Shown here: positions 16,852 through 31,500 of the stretch, piece after piece
Layout of the letters: every line of letters begins with the position of its first letter
Position numbering within the stretch: position 1 is the stretch's first letter
Assembly: GCA_029961685.1 (NCBI GenBank)
Contig: JARWKL010000009.1
Coordinates: 17,727,237 to 17,791,236 of the forward strand
Direction of reading: 5' to 3'
Length of the DNA: 64,000 bases
Source: Aristolochia californica
Lineage: Eukaryota > Streptophyta > Magnoliopsida > Piperales > Aristolochiaceae
The notes under the pieces: model-generated
Told to the model about the DNA's origin: nothing
Databases searched by the model: none
The model's input: the letters and a program-made list of their open reading frames with translations, nothing else
Made by a program: the position numbers and the translations under genes

Positions 16852-19800
16852 TTTTCAAGACGACGAGAGCGATTGGAATTTGATAAGAAAGAGATTTTCC
16901 TACACATGCTTTAAAAAATGGATATGCATCCTTGAAACATGTTAAAGATGCAAATGACCTATGGATCCAAACCTTTCAAAAAGATTAAAAAACTTCTCAT
17001 TAAATTCTCAAGTGAACGTGCGGAGGGATATTTAACCGAGTCAAACAAGCCATTATTTTGCCTATTAACAAAAAGCTGACCTAACGATCATTGATGATTG
17101 TAAAATGATTTATCATGCGTAACGGGCCAAATTTTTGTAAGGAATGACTTTTGGGTCTGGATTCAACACTCAGTTAAAATTCCCTCGCCTCCCCTTTTCC
17201 CGACGATTGCAAAACCTGATATATAAAAACTACAAAGAGGTTTAAATCCCAAAAAATTACAGAAACTTTTTGGAAATATCTCTCTCCATATTTGTGCATT
17301 GTGCATTTCCATTTTAGATGTGTACATTTTTCTTAAATCAAAACTTGAGTTTTTACTTTTTCCTTCATCTCGTAGACAAGAAAGAGAATAGATGACAATG
17401 AAATGAAAATTTTAGATGTTGTGTAAGGAGAAAATTTAAAGCAATAACAAACGTATGTAAAGAAAATTTATTCACACACCACAAATGAAGAAAAAAGTTT
17501 TGTCATCCAAGTTTGGGAAATTCCACTAGTTCAACAACCTCAATAGATTGGAATTTGATAAGAAAGAGATTTTCCTACACATGCTTTAAAAAATGGATAT
17601 GCATGCTTGGAACATGTTAAAGATGCAAATGACCTATGGATCCAAACCTTTTAAACAGAATAACAAACCGCTCAATGAATTCTCAAGTGAAAGTGCGGTG
17701 GGATATTTAACCGAGTCAAACAAGCCATTATTTTGCCCATTTACAAAAAGCTCACCTATCAATCATTGATGATTGTAAAGTGATTTATTATGCATAACGG
17801 GCCAAATTTTTGTAAGGAATGACTTTTGGGTTGGGATTCAACACTCAGTTAAAATTCCCTCGCGTCCCCTTTTCCCGACGATTGCAAAACCTGATATATA
17901 AAAACTAAAAAGAGGTTTAAATCCCTAAAACTTACAGAAACTTTTTGGAAATATCTCTCTCCATATTTTTATATTGTGCATTTCCATTTTAGATGTGTAC
18001 ATTTTTCTTAAATCAAAACTTGAGTTTTCACTTTTTCCTTCATCTCGTAGACAAAAAAGAGAATAGATGACAACGAAATGAAAATTTTAGACTTTGTGTA
18101 TGGAGAAAATTTAAAGCAATAACAATATTAAGTAAAGAAAATTTATTCACACACCACAAATGAAGAAAAAAGTTTTCTCATCCAAGTTTGGGAAATTCCA
18201 CTAGTTCAACAACCCCAATAGGTTGGAATTTGATAAGAAAGAGATTTTTCTACACTTGCTTTAAAAAATGGATATGCATTCTTGAAACATGTTAAAGATG
18301 CAAATGACCTATGGATTCAAACCTTTCAAAGAGAATAAAAAACTTCTCGTCAAATTCTCAAGTGAACGTGCGGTGGGATATTTAACCGAGTCAAACAAGC
18401 CATTATTTTGCCCATTACCAAAAAGCTGACCTAACGATCATTGAGGATTGTAAACTGATTTATCATACGTAACGGGCCAAATTTTTGTAAGGAATGACTT
18501 TTGGGTTGGGATTCAACACTCAGTTAAAATTCCCTCGCCTCCCCTTTTCCCCACGATTGCAAAACCTGACATATAAAAACTACAAAGAGGTTTAAATCCC
18601 AAAAAATTACAGAAACTTTTTGGAAATATTTCTCTCCATATTTGTGCATTGTGCATTTCCATTTTAGATGTGTACATTTTTCTTAAATCAAAACTTGAAT
18701 TTTTACTTTTTCCTTCATCTCGTAGACAAGAAACCGAATAGATGACAACGAAATGAAAATTTTAGACTTTGTGTATGGAGAAAATTTAAAGCAATAACAA
18801 ACGTAAGTAAAGAAAATTAATTCACACACCACAAATGAAAAAAAATGTTTTGTCATCCCAGTTTGGGAAATTCCACTAGTTCAACAACCTCAATAGATTG
18901 GAATTTGATAAGAAAGAGTTTTTCCTACACATCCTTTAACAAATGGATATGCATGCTTGGAACATGTTAAAGATGTAAATGACCCATGGATCCAATCCTT
19001 TTCAACAGAATAACAAACCGCTCAATGAATTCTCAAGTGAAAGTGCGGTGGGATATTTAACCGAGTCAAACAAGCCATTATTTTGCGCATTTACAAAAAC
19101 CTAACCTAACAATCATTGATGATTGTAAAGTGATTTATCATGCATAACGGGCCAAAGTTTTGTAAGGAATGACTTTTGGGTTGGGATTCAACACTCAGTT
19201 AAAATTCCCTCGCCTCCCCTTTTCCCGACGATTGCAAAACCTGATATATAAAAACTAAAAAGAGGTTTAAATCCCTAAAACTTACAGAAACTTTTTGGAA
19301 ATATCTCTCTCCATATTTGTACACTGTGCATTTCCATTTTAGATGTGTACATTTTTCTTAAATCAAAACTTGAGTTTTAACTTTTTCCTTCATCTCGTAG
19401 ACAAAAAAGAGAATAGATGACAACGAAATGAAAATTTTAGACTTTGTGTATGGAGAAAATTTAAAGCAATAACAAACGTAAGTAAAGAAAATTTATTCAC
19501 ACACCACAAATGAAGAAAAAAGTTTTCTCATCCAAGTTTAAGAAATTCCACTAGTTCAACAACCCCAATAGGTTCGAATTTGATAAGAAAGAGATTTTTC
19601 TACACATGCTTTAAAAAATGGATATGCATCCTTGAAACATGGTAAAGATGCAAATGACCTATGGATCCAAACCTTTCAAAAAGATTAAAAAACTTCTCAT
19701 TAAACTCTCAAGTGAACGTGCGGTGGGATATTTAACCGAGTCAAACAAGCCAATATTTTGCCCATTAACAAAAAGCAGACCTAATGATCATTGATGATTG

Positions 19801-22718
19801 TAAACTGATTTATCATGCGTAACCGGCCAAATTTTTGTAAGGAATGACTTTTGGGTTGGGATTCAACACTCAGTTAACTTGCCCTCGCCTCCCCTTTTCC
19901 CGACGATTGCAAAACCTGATATATAAAAACTACAAAGAGGTTTAAATCCCAAAAAATTACAGAAAATTTTTGGAAATATCTCTCTCCATATTTGTGCATT
20001 GTGCATTTCCATTTTAGATGTGTACATTTTTCTTAAATCAAAACTAGAGTTTTTACTTTTTCCTTCATCTCGTAGACAACAAAGAGAATAGATGACAACG
20101 AAATGAAAATTTTAGACTTTGTGTAAGGAGAAAATTTAAAGCAATAACAAACGTATGTAAAGAAAATTTATTCACACACCACAAATGAAGAAAAAAGTTT
20201 TGTCATCTAAGTTTGGGAAATTCCACTAGTTCAACAACCTCAATAGATTGGAATTTGATAAGAAAGAGATTTTCCTATACATGCTTTAAAAAATGGATAT
20301 GCATGCTTGGAACATGTTAAAGCTGCAAATGACCCATGGATCCAAACCTTTTAAACAGAATAACAAACCGCTCAATGAATTGTCAAGTGAAAGTGCGGTG
20401 GGATATTTAACCGAGTCAAACAAGCCATTATTTTGCCCATTTACAAAAACCTAACCTAACAATCATTGATGATCGTAAAGTGATTTATCATGCATAACGG
20501 GCCATATTTATTAAGGAATGACTTTTGGGTTGGGATTCAACACTTAGTTAAAATTCCCTCGCCTCCCCTTTTCCAGACGATTGCAAAACCTGATATATAA
20601 AAACTAAAAAGAGGTTTAAATCCCTAAAAATTACAGAAACTTTTTGGAAATATCTCTATCCATATTTGTGCATTGTGCATTTCCATTTTAGATGTGTACA
20701 TTTTTCTTAAATCAAAACAAGAGTTTTTAGTTTTTCCTTCATCTCGTAGACAAGATAGAGAATAGATGACAACGAAATGAAAATTTTAGACTTTGTGTGT
20801 GGAGAAAATTTAAAGCAATAACAAACGTAAGTTAAGAAATTTTTCACACACCACAAATGAACATAAAAGTTTTGTCATCCAAGTTTGGGAAATTCCACTA
20901 GTTCAACAACCTCAATAGATTGGAATTTGATAAGAAAGAGGTTTTCCTACACATGCTTTAAAAAATGGATATGCATGCTTGAAGCATGTTAAAGATGCAA
21001 ATGACCTATGGATCCAAAAGTTTCAAAAATAATAAAAAACTTCTCATTAAATTCTCAAGTGAACGTGCGGTGGGATATTTAACCGAGTCAAACAAGCCAT
21101 TATTTTGCCCCTTAAAAAAAAGCAGACCTAACGATTATTGATGATTGTAAACTGATTTATCATGCGTAAGAGGCCACATTTTTTTAAGGAATGACTTTTG
21201 GGTTGGGATTCAACACTCAGTTAAAATTCCCTCGCCTCCCCTTTTCCAGACGATTGCAAAACCTGATATATAAAACCTAAAAAGAGGTTTAAATCCCTAA
21301 AACTTACAGAAACTTTTTGGAAATATCTCTCTCCACATTTGTACATTGTGCATTTCCATTTTAGATGTATACGTTTTTCTTAAATCAAAACTTGAGTTTT
21401 CACTTTTTCCTTCATCTCGTAGACAAAAAAGAGAATAGATGACAACGAAATGAAAATTTTAGACTTTGTGTATGAAGAAAATTTAAAGCAATAAGAAAAG
21501 TAAGTAAAGAAATTTATTCACACACCACAAATGAAGAAAAAAGTTTTCTCTTCCAAGTTTGGGAAATTCCACTAGTTCAACAACCCCAATAGGTTGGAAT
21601 TTGATAAGAAAGAGATTTTTCTACACATGCCTTAAAAAATGGATATGCATGCTTGAAACATGTTAAAGATGCAAATGACCTACGGATCCAAACCTTTCAA
21701 AAAGAATAAAAAACTTCTCATTAAATTCTCAAGTGAACGTGCGGTGGGAGATATAACCGAGTCAAACAAGCCATTATTTTGCCCATTAACAAAAAGCTGA
21801 CCTAACGATCATTGATGATTGTAAAATGATTTATCATGCGTAACGGGCCAAATTTTTGTAAGGAATGACTTTTGGGTTGGGATTCAACACTCAGTTAAAA
21901 TTCCCTCGCCTCCCCTTTTCCCGACGATTGCAAAACTTGATATATAAAAACTACAAACAGGTTTAAATCCCAAAAAATTACAGAAACTTTTTGGAAATAT
22001 CTCTCTCCATATTTGTGCATTGTGCATTTCCATTTTAGATGTGTACATTTTTCTTAAATCAAAACTTGAGTTTTTACTTTTTCCTTCATCTCGTAGACAA
22101 GAAAGAGAATAGATGACAACGAAATGAAAATTTTAGACTTTGTGTATGGAGAAAATTTGAAGCAATAAAAAACGTAAGTAAAGAAAATTTATTCACACAC
22201 CACAAATGAAAAAAAAAGTTTTGTAATCCCAGTTTGGGAAATTCCACTAGTTCAACAACCTCAATAGATTGGAATTTGATAAGAAAGAGTTTTTCCTACA
22301 CATGCTTTAAAAAAAGGATATGCATGCTTGGAACATGTTAAAGATGCAAATGACCCATGGATCCAATCCTTTTCAACAGAATAACAAACCGCTCAATGAA
22401 TTCTCAAGTGAAAGTGCGGTGGGATATTTAACCGAGTCAAACAAGCCATTATTTTGCCCATTTACAAAAACCTAACCTAACAATCATTGATGATTGTAAA
22501 GTGATTTATCATGCATGACGGGCCAAATTTTTTTAAGGAATAACTTTTGGGTTGGGATTCAACACTCAGTTAAAATTCCCTCGCCTCCCCTTTTCCCGAC
22601 GATTGCAAAACCTGATATATAAAAACAGAAAAGAGGTTTAAATCCCTAAAACTTACAGAAACTTTTTGGAAATATCTCTCTGCATATTTGTACATTGTGC
22701 ATTTCCATTTTAGATGTG

Positions 22719-25540
22719 TACTTTTTCTTAAATCAAAACTTGAGTTTTTACTTTTTCCTTCTTCTCGTAGACAAGAAAGAGAATAGATGACAACGAAACG
22801 AAAATTTTAGACTTTCTGTATGGAGAAAATTTAAAGAAATAACAAACGTAAGTAAAGAAAATTTATTCACACACCACAAATGAAGAAAAACGTTTTCTCA
22901 TCAGAGTTTGGGAAATTCCTCTAGTTCAACAACCCCAATAGGATGAAATTTGATAAGAAAGAGATTTTTCTACACATGCCTTAAAAAATGGATATGCATG
23001 CTTCAAACATGTTAAAGATGAAAATGACCTATGGATCCAAACCTTTCAAAAAGAATAAAAAACTTCTGATTAATATCTCAAGTGAACGTGCGGTCGGATA
23101 TTTAACCGAGTCAAACAAGCCATTATTTTGCCCATTAACAAAAACCTGACCTAACGATCATTGATGATTGTAAACTGATTTATGATGTGTAACGGGCCAT
23201 ATTTTTGTAAGGAATGACTTTTGGGTTGGGTTTCAACACTCAGTTAAAATTCCCTCCCCTCCCTTTTCCCGACGATTGCAAAACCTGATATATAAAAACT
23301 AAAAAGAGGTTTAAATCCCTAAAAATTACAGAAAATTTTTGGAAATATTTCTCTCCATATTTTTGCATTGTGCATTTCCATTTTAGATGTGTACATTTTT
23401 CTTAAATCAAAACTTGAGTTTTTACTTTTTCCTTCATCTCGTAGACAAAAAAGAGAATAGATGACAACGAAATGAAAATTTTAGACTTTGTGTATGGAGA
23501 AAATTTAAAGCAATAACAAACGTAAGTAAAGAAAATTTATTCACACACCATAAATGAAAAAAAAAGTTTTGTCATCCCAGTTTGGGAAATTCCACTAGTT
23601 CAACAACCTCAATAGATTGGAATTTGATAAGAAAGAGTTTTTCCTACACATGCTTTAAAAAATGGATTTGCATGCTTGGAACATGTTAAAGATGCAAATG
23701 ACCCATGGATCCAAACCTTTTAAATAGAATAACAAACCGCTCAATGAATTCTCAAGTGAAAGTGCGGTGGGATATTTAACCGAGTCAAACAAGCCATTAT
23801 TTTGCCCATTTACAAAAAGCTGACCTAACGATCATTGATGATTGTAAACTGATTTATCGTGCGTAACGGGCCATATTTTTTTAAGGAATGACTTTTGGGT
23901 TGGGATTCAACACTCAGTTAAAATTCCCTCGCCTCCCCTTTTCCTGACGATTGCAAAACCAGATATATAAAAACTAAAAAGAGGTTTAAATCCCTAAAAA
24001 TGGCAGAAACTTTTTGGAAAAATCTCTCTCCATATTTGTGCATTGTGCATTTCCATTTTAGATGTGTACATTTTTCTTAAATCAATACTTGAGTTTTGAC
24101 TTTTTCCTTCATCACGTAGACAAGAAAGAGAATACATGACAACGAAATGAAAATTTTAGCCTTTGTGTATGGAGAAAATTTAAAGCAATAAGAAACGTTA
24201 GTAAAGAAATTATTCACACACCAAAAATGAACACAAAAGTTTTGTCATCCAAGTTTGGGAAATTCCATTAGTTCAACAAACCTCAATAGATTGGAATTTG
24301 ATAAGAAGAGATTTTCCTACACATGCTTTAAAAAATGGATATGCATCCTTGGAACTTGTTCAAGAGGCAAATGACCCATGGATCCAAACCTTTTAAACAG
24401 AATAACAAACCGCTCAATGAATTCTCAAGTGAAAGTGCGGTGGGATATTTAACCGAGTCAAACAACCAATTATTTTGCCCATTTACAAAAAGCTGACCTA
24501 ACGATCATTGATGATTGTTAAACTGATTTGTCATGCGTAACGGGCCAAATTTTTGCAAGAAATGACTTTTGGGTTGGGATTCAACACTCAATTAAAATTC
24601 CCTCGCCATCCCTTTTCCCGAATTGCAAAACCTCATATATAAAAACTACAAAGAGGTTTAAATCCCTAAAAATTACAGAAACTTTTTGGAAATATCTTTC
24701 TCCATATTTGTGCATTGTGCATTGTGCATTTCCATTTTAGATGTGTACTTTTTCTTAAATCAAAACTTGAGTTTTTACTTTTTCCTTCTTCTCGTAGACA
24801 AGAAAGAGAATAGATGACAACGAAACGAAAATTTTAGACTTTCTGTATGGAGAAAATTTAAAGAAATAACAAACGGAAGTAAAGAAAATTTATTCACACA
24901 CCACAAATGAAGAAAAACGTTTTCTCATCAGAGTTTGGGAAATTCCTCTAGTTCAACAACCCCAATAGGATGAAATTTGATAAGAAAGAGATTTTTCTAC
25001 ACATGCCTTAAAAAATGGATATGCATGCTTCAAACATGTTAAAGATGAAAATGACCTATGGATCCAAACCTTTCAAAAAGAATAAAAAACTTCTGATTAA
25101 TATCTCAAGTGAACGTGCGGTCGGATATTTAACCGAGTCAAACAAGCCATTATTTTGCCCATTAACAAAAACCTGACCTAACGATCATTGATGATTGTAA
25201 ACTGATTTATGATGTGTAACGGGCCATATTTTTGTAAGGAATGACTTTTGGGTTGGGTTTCAACACTCAGTTAAAATTCCCTCCCCTCCCCTTTCCCGAC
25301 GATTGCAAAACCTGATATATAAAAACTAAAAAGAGGTTTAAATCCCTAAAAATTACAGAAAATTTTTGGAAATATTTCTCTCCATATTTTTGCATTGTGC
25401 ATTTCCATTTTAGATGTGTACATTTTTCTTAAATCAAAACTTGAGTTTTTACTTTTTCCTTCATCTCGTAGACAAAAAAGAGAATAGATGGCAACGAAAT
25501 GAAAATTTTAGACTTTTTATATGGAGAAAATTTAAAACAA
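22719..25540. repeat. Near-identical satellite segments spaced 2027 bp apart
   Basis: A segment of about 790 bp starting near 22719 recurs from about 24746. Shared private variants include AACGAAACGAAAATT, GACTTTCTGTATGG, GAAAAACGTTTTCTCATCAG, AGGATGAAATTTG and GTGCGGTCGGATA. The offset of 2027 bp is three monomers, indicating a local trimer duplication. Confidence 0.75.
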
Positions 25541-28500
25541 TAACAAACGTAAGTAAAGAAAATTTATTCACACACCACAAATGAAGAAAAAAGTTTTGTC
25601 ATCCAAGTTTGGGAAATTCCACTAGTTCAACAACCCCAACAGTTTGTAATTTGATAAAAAGAGATTTTTCTATACATGCTTTAAGAAATGGATATGCTTG
25701 CTTGAAACATGTTAAAGATGCAAATGACCTATGGATCCAAACCTTTCAAAAATAATAAAAAACTTCTCATTACATTCTCAAGTGAACGTGCGGTGGGATA
25801 TTTATCCGAGTCAAACAAGCCATTATTTTGCCCATTAACAAAAAGCTGACCTAACAATCATTGATGATTGTAAACTGATTTATCATGCGTAAGAGGCCAC
25901 ATTTTTTTAAGGAATGACTTTTGGGTTTGGATTCAACACTCAGTTAAAATTCCCTCGCGTCCCCTTTTCCCGACGATTGCAAAACATGATGTATAAAGAT
26001 TAAAAAGAGGTTTAAATCCCTAAAAATTACATAAACTTTTTGGATTTATCTCTCACAATAATTTTGCATTGTGCATTTCAATTTTAGATGTATACTTTTT
26101 TCTTAAATCAAAACTTGAGTTTTCACTTTTCCCTTCATTTCGTAGACAAAACAGAGAATAGATGACAACGAAATGAAAATTGTAGACTATGTGTCTGGAA
26201 AAAATTTAAAGCAATAAAAAACGTAAGGAAAGTTTATTCACACACCACATATGAACACAAAAGTTTTGTCATCCAAGTTTGGGAAATTCCACTAGTTCAA
26301 CAATCCCAATAGATTGGAACTTGATAAGAAAGAGATTTTTCTACACATGCTTTAAAAAACGGATATGCATGCTTGGAATATGTTAAAGATGCAAATGACC
26401 TATGGATCCAAACCTTTTAAACAGAATAACAAACCGCTCAATGAATTCTTAAGTGAAAGTACAGTGGGATATTTAACCTAGTCAAACAAGCCATTATTTT
26501 GCTCATTTATAAAAAGCTGACCTAACGATCATTGATGATTGTAAACTGATTTATCATGCGTAATGGGCCAAATTTTTGTAAGGAATGACTTTTGGGTTGG
26601 GATTCAACACTCAGTTAAAATTCCCTCGCCTCCCCTTTTCCCGACGATTGCAAAACCTGATATATAAAAACTAAAAAGAGGTTTAAATCCTTAAAAATTA
26701 AACAAACGTTTTGGAAATTTCTCTCTCCATATTTGTGCATTGTCCATTTCCATTTCAGATGTGTACATTTTTCTTAAAACAAAACTTGAGTTTTCACTTT
26801 ACCTTCATCTTGTAGACAAAAAAGAGAATAGATGACAACGAAATGAAAATTTTAGACTTTGTATAAGGAGAAAATTTAAAGCAATAACAAACGTAAGTAA
26901 AGAAAATATATTCACACACCAAAAATGAACAAAAAAGTTTTGTCATCCTAGTTTGGGAAATTCCACTAGTTCAAGAACCTCAATAGATTGGAATTTGATA
27001 AGAAAGAGATTTTCCTACACATGCTTTACAAAATGGATATGCATGCTTGAAACATGTTAAAGATGCAAATGACCCATGGATCCAATCCTTTCAAAAATAA
27101 TAAAAAACTTCTAATTAAATTCTCAAGTGAACTTGCGCTGGGATATTTAACCGAGTGAAACAAGCCATTATTTTGCCTTTAACAAAAAGCTGACCTAACG
27201 ATCATTGATGATTGTAAACTGATTTATCATGTGTAACGGGCCATATTTTTTTAAGGAATGACTTTAGGCTTGGTTTCAACACTCAGTTAAAATTCCCTCG
27301 CCTCCCCTTTTCCCGACGATTGCAAATCCTGATATATAAAAACTAAAAAGAGGTTTAAATCCCAAAAAATTACAGAAAAGTTTTGGAAATATCTCTCCAT
27401 ATTTGTGCATTGTGCATTTCCATTTTAGATGTGTACTTTTTTCTCAAATATAAACTAGAGTTTTCACTTTTCTCTTCATCTCGTAGACAAAAAAGAGAAT
27501 AGATGACAACGAAATGAAAATTTTAGACTTTGTGTATGGAGAAAATTTAAAGCAATAACAAACGTAAGTAAAGAAAATTTATTCACACACCACAAATGAA
27601 GAAAAAAGTTTTCTCATCCAAGTTTGGGAAATTCCACTAGTTCAACAACCCCAATAGGATGGAATTTGATAAGAAAGAGATTTTTCTACGCATGCCTTAA
27701 AAAATGGATATGCAGGCTTGAAACATGTTAAAGATGCAAATGACCTATGGATCCAAACCTTTCAAAAATAATAAAAAATTTCTCATTAAATTCTCAAGTG
27801 AACGTGCGCTGGGATATTTAACCGAGTCAAACAAGCCATTATTTTGCCTTTAACAAAAAGCTGACCTAACGATCATTGATGATTGTAAACTGATTTATCA
27901 TGTGTAACGGGCCAAATTTTTTTAAGGAATGACTTTACGGTTGGTTTCAACACTCAGTTTAAATTCCCTCGCCTCCCCTTTTCCCGACGATTGCAAATCC
28001 TGATATATAAAAACTAAAAAGAGGTTTAAATCACAAAAAATTACAGAAACTTTTTGGAAATATTTCTCTCCATATTTTTGCATTGTGCATTTCCATTTTA
28101 GATGTGTACATTTTTCTTAAATCAAAACTTGAGTTTTCACTTTTCCATTCATCTCGTAGACAAAAGAGAGAATAGATGACAACGAAATTAAAATTTTAGA
28201 CTTTTTGTCTGGAAAAAATTTAAATCAATAAAAAACGTAAGTAAGGAAAATTTATTCATACACCGCATATGAACACAAAAGTTTTGTCATCCAAGTTTGG
28301 GAAAGTCCACCAGTTCAACAATCCCAATAGATTGGAATTTGATAAGAAAGAGATTTTACTACACATGCTTTAAAAAATGGATATGCATGCTTGGAACATG
28401 TTAAAGATGCAAATGACCTATGGATCCAAACCTTTTAAACAGAATAACAAACCGCTCAATGAATTCTCAAGTGAAAGTGCGGTGGGATATTTAACCGAGT

Positions 28501-31500
28501 CAAACAAGCCATTATTTTGCCCATTTACAAAAAGCTGACCTAACGATCATTGATGATTGTAAACTGATTTATCATGCGTAACGGACCAAATTTTTGTAAG
28601 GAATGACTTTTGGGTTGGGATTCCACACTCAGTTAAAATTTCCTCGCCTCCCCTTTTCCCGACGATTGCAAAACCTGATATATAAAAACTAAAAAGAGGT
28701 TTAAATTCTTAAAAATTAAACAAACTTTTTGGAAATTTCTCTCTCCATATTTGTGCATTGTCCATTTCCATTTCAGATGTGTACATTTTTCTTAAATCAA
28801 AACTTGAGTTTTCACTTTTCCTTCATCTCGTAGACAAAAAAGAGCATAGATGACAACGAAATGAGAATTTTAGACTTTGTATAAGGAAAAAATTTAAACA
28901 ATAAGTAACGTAAGTAAAGTAACTTTATTCACACACCACAAATGAACACAAAAGTTTTGTCATCCAAGTTTGGGAAATTCCACTAGTTCAACAACCTCAA
29001 TAGATTGGAATTTGGTAAGAAAGAGATTTTCCTACACATGCTTTAAAAAATGGATATGCATGCTTGAAACATGTTAAAGATGAAAATGACCTATGGATCC
29101 AAACCTTTTAAACAGAATAACAAACCGCTCAATGAATTCTCAGGTGAAAGTGCGGTGGGATATTTAACCGAGTCAAACAAGCCATTATTTTGCCCATTTA
29201 CAAAAAGCTGACCTAACGATCATTGATGATTGTAAACTGATTTATCATGCGTAACGGGCCAAATTTTTGTAAGGAATGACTTTTGGGTTGGGATTCAACA
29301 CTCAGTTATAATTCCCTCGCCTCCCCTTTTCCCGACGATTGCAAAACCCGATATATAAAAACTAAAAAGTGGTTTAAATCCTTAAAAATTAAACAAAATT
29401 TTTGGAAATTTCTCTCTCCATATTTTTGCATTGTCCATTTCCATTTCAGATGTGTACATTTTTCTTAAATCAAAACTTGAGTTTTCACTTTTCCTTCATC
29501 TCGTAGACAAAAAAGAGCATAGATGACAACGAAATGAGAATTTTAGACTTTGTATATGGAGAAAATTTAAACAATAAGTAACGTAAGTAAAGAAACTTTA
29601 TTCACACACCACAAATGAACACAAAAGTTTTGTCATCCAAGTTTGGGAAATTCCACTAGTTCAACAACCTCCATAGATTGGAATTTGATAAGAAAGAGAT
29701 TTTCCTACACATGCTTTAAAAAATGGATATGCATGCTTGAAACATGTTAAAGATGCAAATGACCTATGGATCCAAACCTTTCAAAAATAATAAAAAACTT
29801 CTCATTAAATTCTCAAGTGAACGTGGGGTGGGATATTTAACCGAGTCAAACAAGCCATTATTTTGCCCATTTACAAAAAGCTGACCTAACGATCATTGAT
29901 GATTCTAAACTGATTTATCATGCGTAATGGGCCAAATTTTTGTAAGGAATGACTTTTGGGTTGGGATTCAACACTCAGTTAAAATTCCCTCGCCTCCCCT
30001 TTTCCCGACGATTACAAAACCTCATATATAAAAACTATAAAGAGACTTAAATCCCTAAAAATTACAGAAACTTTTTGGAAATATCTCTCTCCTTATTTGT
30101 ACATTGTGCATTTCCATTTTAGATTTATACTTTTTTGTTAAATCAAAACTTGAGTTTTTACTTTTTCCTTCATCACGTAGACAAGAAAGAGAATAGATGA
30201 CAACGAAATGAAAATTTTAGACTTTGTGTATGGAGAAAATTTAAAGCAATAACAAACGTAAGTAAAGAAAATTTATTCACACACCACAAGTGAACACAAA
30301 AGTTTTGTCATCCAAGTTTGGGAAATTTCACTAGTTCAACAACCTCAATAGATTGGAATTTGATAAGAAAGAGATTTTCCTACACATGCTTTAAAAAATG
30401 GATATGCAAGCTTGGAACATGTTAAAGATGCAAATGACCTATGGATATAAACCTTTCAAAAAGAATAAAAAACTTCTCATTAAATTCTCAAGTGAACGTG
30501 TGGTGGGATATTTAACCGAGTCAAACAAGCCATTATTTTGCCCGTTAACAAAAATCAGACCTAACGTTCATTGATGATTGTAAACTAATTTATCATGCGT
30601 ATCGGGCAAAATTTTTGTAAGGAATGACTTTTGGGTTGGGATTCAACACTCAGTTAAAATTCCCTCGCCTCCCCTTTTCCCGACGATTGCAAAACCTGAT
30701 ATATAAAAACTAAAAAGAGGTTTAAATCCCTAAAAATTATAGAAACTTTTTGGAAATATCTCTCTCCATATTTGTGCATTGTGCATTTCCATTTTAGATG
30801 TGTACATTTTTCTTAAATCAAAACTTGAGTTTTCACTTTTTCCTTCATCTCGTAGACAAAAAAGAGAATAGATGACAACGAAATGAAAATTTTAGATTTT
30901 GTGCATGGAGAAAATTTAAACCAATAACAAACGTAAGTAAATAAAATCTATTCACACACAACAAATGAAGAAAAAAGTTTTCTCATCCAAGTTTGGGAAA
31001 TTCCACCAGTTCAACAACCCCAATAGGTTGGAATTTGATAAGAAAGAGATTTTTCTACACATGCTTTAAAAAATGGATATGCCTGCTTGAAACATGTTAA
31101 AGATGCAAATGACCTATGGATCCTAACCTTTCAAAAAGAATAAAAAACTTCTCATTAAATTCTCAAGTGAACGTGCTGTGGGATATTTAACCGAGTCAAA
31201 CAAGCCATTATTTTGCCCATTAAAAAAAAGCTGACCTAATGATCATTGATGATTGTAAACTGATTTATCATGCATAACGGGCCACATTTTTTTAAGGAAT
31301 GACTTTTGGGTTGGGATTCAACACTCAGATTAAATTCCCACGCATCCCCTGTTCTCGACGATTTCAAAACCAGATATATAAAAATTAAAAAGAGGTTTAA
31401 ATCCCTAAAAATTACATAAGCTATTTGGAATTATCTCTCTCTATAATTTTGCATTGTGCATTTCCATTTTAGATGTACATTTTTTTCTTAAATCAAAACT

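Larger units (their letters stand above)
9491..16870 (-). mobile_element. Endogenous pararetrovirus (Caulimoviridae), near full length, polymerase gene absent
   Basis: A 7380-bp block unrelated to the satellite, read on the minus strand. Family assignment rests on the initiator tRNA-Met primer site at the 5' end, a 30K-type movement protein, a coat protein with a CCHC knuckle, a coiled-coil virion-associated-like protein, and a strong promoter downstream of the last gene, in that order. There are no long terminal repeats, which argues against an LTR retrotransposon. Removing the block restores one satellite monomer of normal length: the GGATCC anchors at 8907 and 16963 are 8056 bp apart, or 676 bp without the insert. 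Both edges carry GA, so there is either a 2-bp duplication or microhomology. All seven genes are open, suggesting a young insertion or a sequence under constraint. There is no reverse transcriptase, so this copy could not replicate alone. Confidence 0.93.

Noticed and set aside
9491..16870. LTR retrotransposon (primer site plus CCHC protein)
   Set aside because: No terminal repeats, no integrase or RT, a 30K-type movement protein, and separate coupled genes; a pararetrovirus fits better.
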